Assembly: GCF_004103825.1 (NCBI RefSeq)
Contig: NZ_RYFI01000002.1
Span: 71,018 to 135,017, forward strand
Direction of reading: 5' to 3'
Source: Hansschlegelia zhihuaiae
GTDB lineage: Bacteria; Pseudomonadota; Alphaproteobacteria; Rhizobiales; Methylopilaceae
Length of the DNA stretch: 64,000 bases
Position 1 is the stretch's first letter; the number at the start of each line of letters is the position of its first letter. The translations under genes and the position numbers were made by a program. The notes beneath the pieces were generated by a model. The model worked only from the letters and a program-made list of their open reading frames with translations, was not told the DNA's origin and ran no database searches. Below are positions 62,598 through 64,000 of the stretch, piece after piece.

Positions 62598-64000
62598 GCG
62601 GGGTCCTCGTGCCAGGTGCGGCCGTCGCGCTCGATCAGCGCCACGGCGGCGGACGGGCCCCAGGTGCCCGCCGTGTAGGGATCCGGGACGCGGCCGAGCC
62701 GCGACCAGCTCTCGAGGATCGGGTCGGCCCAGATCCAGGCCGCCTCGACCTCGTCGCGCCGCATGAACAGCGCCTGGTTGCCGCGGATCACGTCCATCAG
62801 CAGACGCTCATAGGCGTCCGGGTTGGGACCCTTGAACGTCTCCGCAAAGGAGAGGTTCAGCGGCACCTCGCGGAACCGCAGGCCGCCGGGGCCGGGGTCC
62901 TTGATCATCAGATAGAGCTTCACGCCTTCGTCCGGCTGAAGTCGGATCACGAGCCGGTTCGGGGCCAGGAACCCGCCGGCCGCGCCGAAGATCGACAGCG
63001 GCACCTCGCGGAACTGGATGACGATCTCGGACACGCGCGACGGCAGGCGCTTTCCGGTGCGCAGATAGAAGGGCACGCCCGCCCAGCGCCAGGTCTGGAC
63101 CTCGGCCTTGAGCGCCACGAAGGTCTCGATCGTGCTCTCTTCGCCGCCGAGCTCGTCCCGATAGGCGGGCGCCGACTTGCCGTCGATCGCGCCGGAGCGG
63201 TACTGGCCGCGCACGGTGAGCGAACGGATGTTGCTGTCGTCGATCGGCTTGAGCGCTCGCAGGACCTTGAGCTTCTCGTCCCGCAGGGCGTCCGCCTCCA
63301 TCGCCGAGGGCGGCTCCATGGCGACGAGGCACAAGAGCTGCAACATGTGGTTCTGCACCATGTCGCGCAGCGCGCCGGACTTGTCGTAATAGCCGGCGCG
63401 GCCCTCGACCCCGACTTTCTCGGCGACCGTGATCTGGACGTGGTCGACATGGGCGGAGTCCCAGACCGGCTCGAACAGCACGTTGGCGAAGCGCAGCGCC
63501 ATCAAATTCTGCACCGTCTCCTTCCCGAGATAATGATCGATCCGGTAGATCTGGCTCTCGGGCAGCACGTCGGCGACCGCCTCGTTGATCTCCCGCGCCG
63601 AGGCGAGGTCGCGGCCGAGCGGCTTCTCCAGCACCACACGGGTCTTGGGCGTCAGCAGATTGTGCTTCGACAGGCCGTGAGTGATGTCGTCGAACAGATC
63701 CGGCGAGGTCGCGAGATAGAAGGCGCGGACCTTGTCGAGCCCGTCGGCGATCAGCTTGGCCAGATCGTCCCAGCCAGCCTCGCCGGTCGCGTCGACCATG
63801 ATGAAGTGCAGCCGGTCGAGGAAGCGCGAGACCGCCGCTTTGTCGAGATCAGTTTTCGAAACGTAGGTTTCGAGCGCGGTCTTCACCTCGGCGCGGAATT
63901 GCTTCCGGTCGAGCTTTGAGCGCGAGACTCCGACGATCCGGCTCGGCTCGCTCAGCTGGCCGTCGCGGTCGCGCAGGAAGAGCGAGGGGAACAGCTTGCG
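62594..64000 (-). CDS. zwf: Glucose-6-phosphate dehydrogenase (5' end beyond window)
   Basis: The frame is open to the window end at 64000, so the N terminus with the NADP site is missing; ~468 residues remain. The active-site block YRIDHYLGKETVQNLMALRF is present, with KPLGRDLASA, LFEPVWDSAHVDHVQITVAE and YDKSGALRDMVQNHMLQLL. It oxidises glucose-6-phosphate with NAD(P)+ and is the first gene of the operon zwf-pgl-edd, with pgi downstream. Together they give an Entner-Doudoroff route. Confidence 0.96.
   Translation of the reverse strand, partial: RKLFPSLFLRDRDGQLSEPSRIVGVSRSKLDRKQFRAEVKTALETYVSKTDLDKAAVSRFLDRLHFIMVDATGEAGWDDLAKLIADGLDKVRAFYLATSPDLFDDITHGLSKHNLLTPKTRVVLEKPLGRDLASAREINEAVADVLPESQIYRIDHYLGKETVQNLMALRFANVLFEPVWDSAHVDHVQITVAEKVGVEGRAGYYDKSGALRDMVQNHMLQLLCLVAMEPPSAMEADALRDEKLKVLRALKPIDDSNIRSLTVRGQYRSGAIDGKSAPAYRDELGGEESTIETFVALKAEVQTWRWAGVPFYLRTGKRLPSRVSEIVIQFREVPLSIFGAAGGFLAPNRLVIRLQPDEGVKLYLMIKDPGPGGLRFREVPLNLSFAETFKGPNPDAYERLLMDVIRGNQALFMRRDEVEAAWIWADPILESWSRLGRVPDPYTAGTWGPSAAVALIERDGRTWHEDPA

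Overview
The window looks like chromosome of a high-GC alphaproteobacterium of the order Hyphomicrobiales (Rhizobiales). The main reasons are a roughly 2,370-residue relative of the growth pole ring protein (GPR/RgsE) of budding rhizobia, DUF2852 and a DgcN/DgcA pair, a thioredoxin-reductase-like ferredoxin-NADP reductase, an Entner-Doudoroff zwf-pgl-edd cluster, and alphaproteobacterial-style intergenic palindromes. Genus cannot be fixed from the sequence. No insertion sequence, prophage or CRISPR array is visible.

Region 1 (1-6.8 kb, + strand) is a tightly overlapping operon for making a selenocysteine-containing, molybdopterin-dependent formate dehydrogenase: the end of fdhE, selA, a Sel1-repeat gene, selB, two unrecognised genes and moeA. 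The dehydrogenase subunits probably lie just upstream of the window. Region 2 (6.8-11.5 kb) holds a di-heme DUF1111 protein, a small RTX protein, an imelysin and a DUF1513 Tat protein, resembling periplasmic iron-uptake loci. Region 3 (11.6-14 kb) is a tandem pair of orphan TRAP solute-binding proteins; the first copy is interrupted by one in-frame TGA. Region 4 (14.1-26.7 kb) is mixed: trehalose phosphatase, an RTX beta-repeat protein, an FAH-fold enzyme, a FadL porin, an atypical SDR, an LpxH-like phosphoesterase with a glycosyltransferase, and the DgcA/DgcN D-glutamate pair flanking a hydrolase.

Region 5 (26.8-30.9 kb) is an Mla-type phospholipid transport operon (mlaE with STAS, mlaF, mlaD, lipoprotein). 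After a DUF6152/DUF6644-like pair, region 6 (31.9-39.1 kb, - strand) is the giant GPR-like gene, built on 11-residue periodicity and containing an exact-period 264-bp tandem repeat. A 568-bp divergent control region separates it from a GNAT gene. Region 7 (40.8-49 kb) has a methyltransferase/TetR pair, ferredoxin reductase, a diguanylate cyclase with a degenerate receiver, a 2Fe-2S ferredoxin, an Hpt protein and a sixA-ycjX-ycjF operon. Region 8 (49-57.9 kb) has aroC, an exonuclease, esterase, isomerase, PhoD, tRNA-Leu(UAA), a CinA-domain protein, a VOC protein and a DEAD-box helicase. Region 9 (58-64 kb, - strand) is the glucose-6-phosphate block zwf (cut by the window end)-pgl-edd-pgi, with a palindrome cluster between edd and pgi.

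The best leads for new biology are the two unknown genes and the Sel1 gene embedded in the selenium operon, the RTX gene placed inside the iron cluster, the interrupted TRAP paralogue in a genome that decodes UGA as Sec, and the repeat architecture of the GPR homologue. All functional statements are from reading motifs and context; no database search was run.
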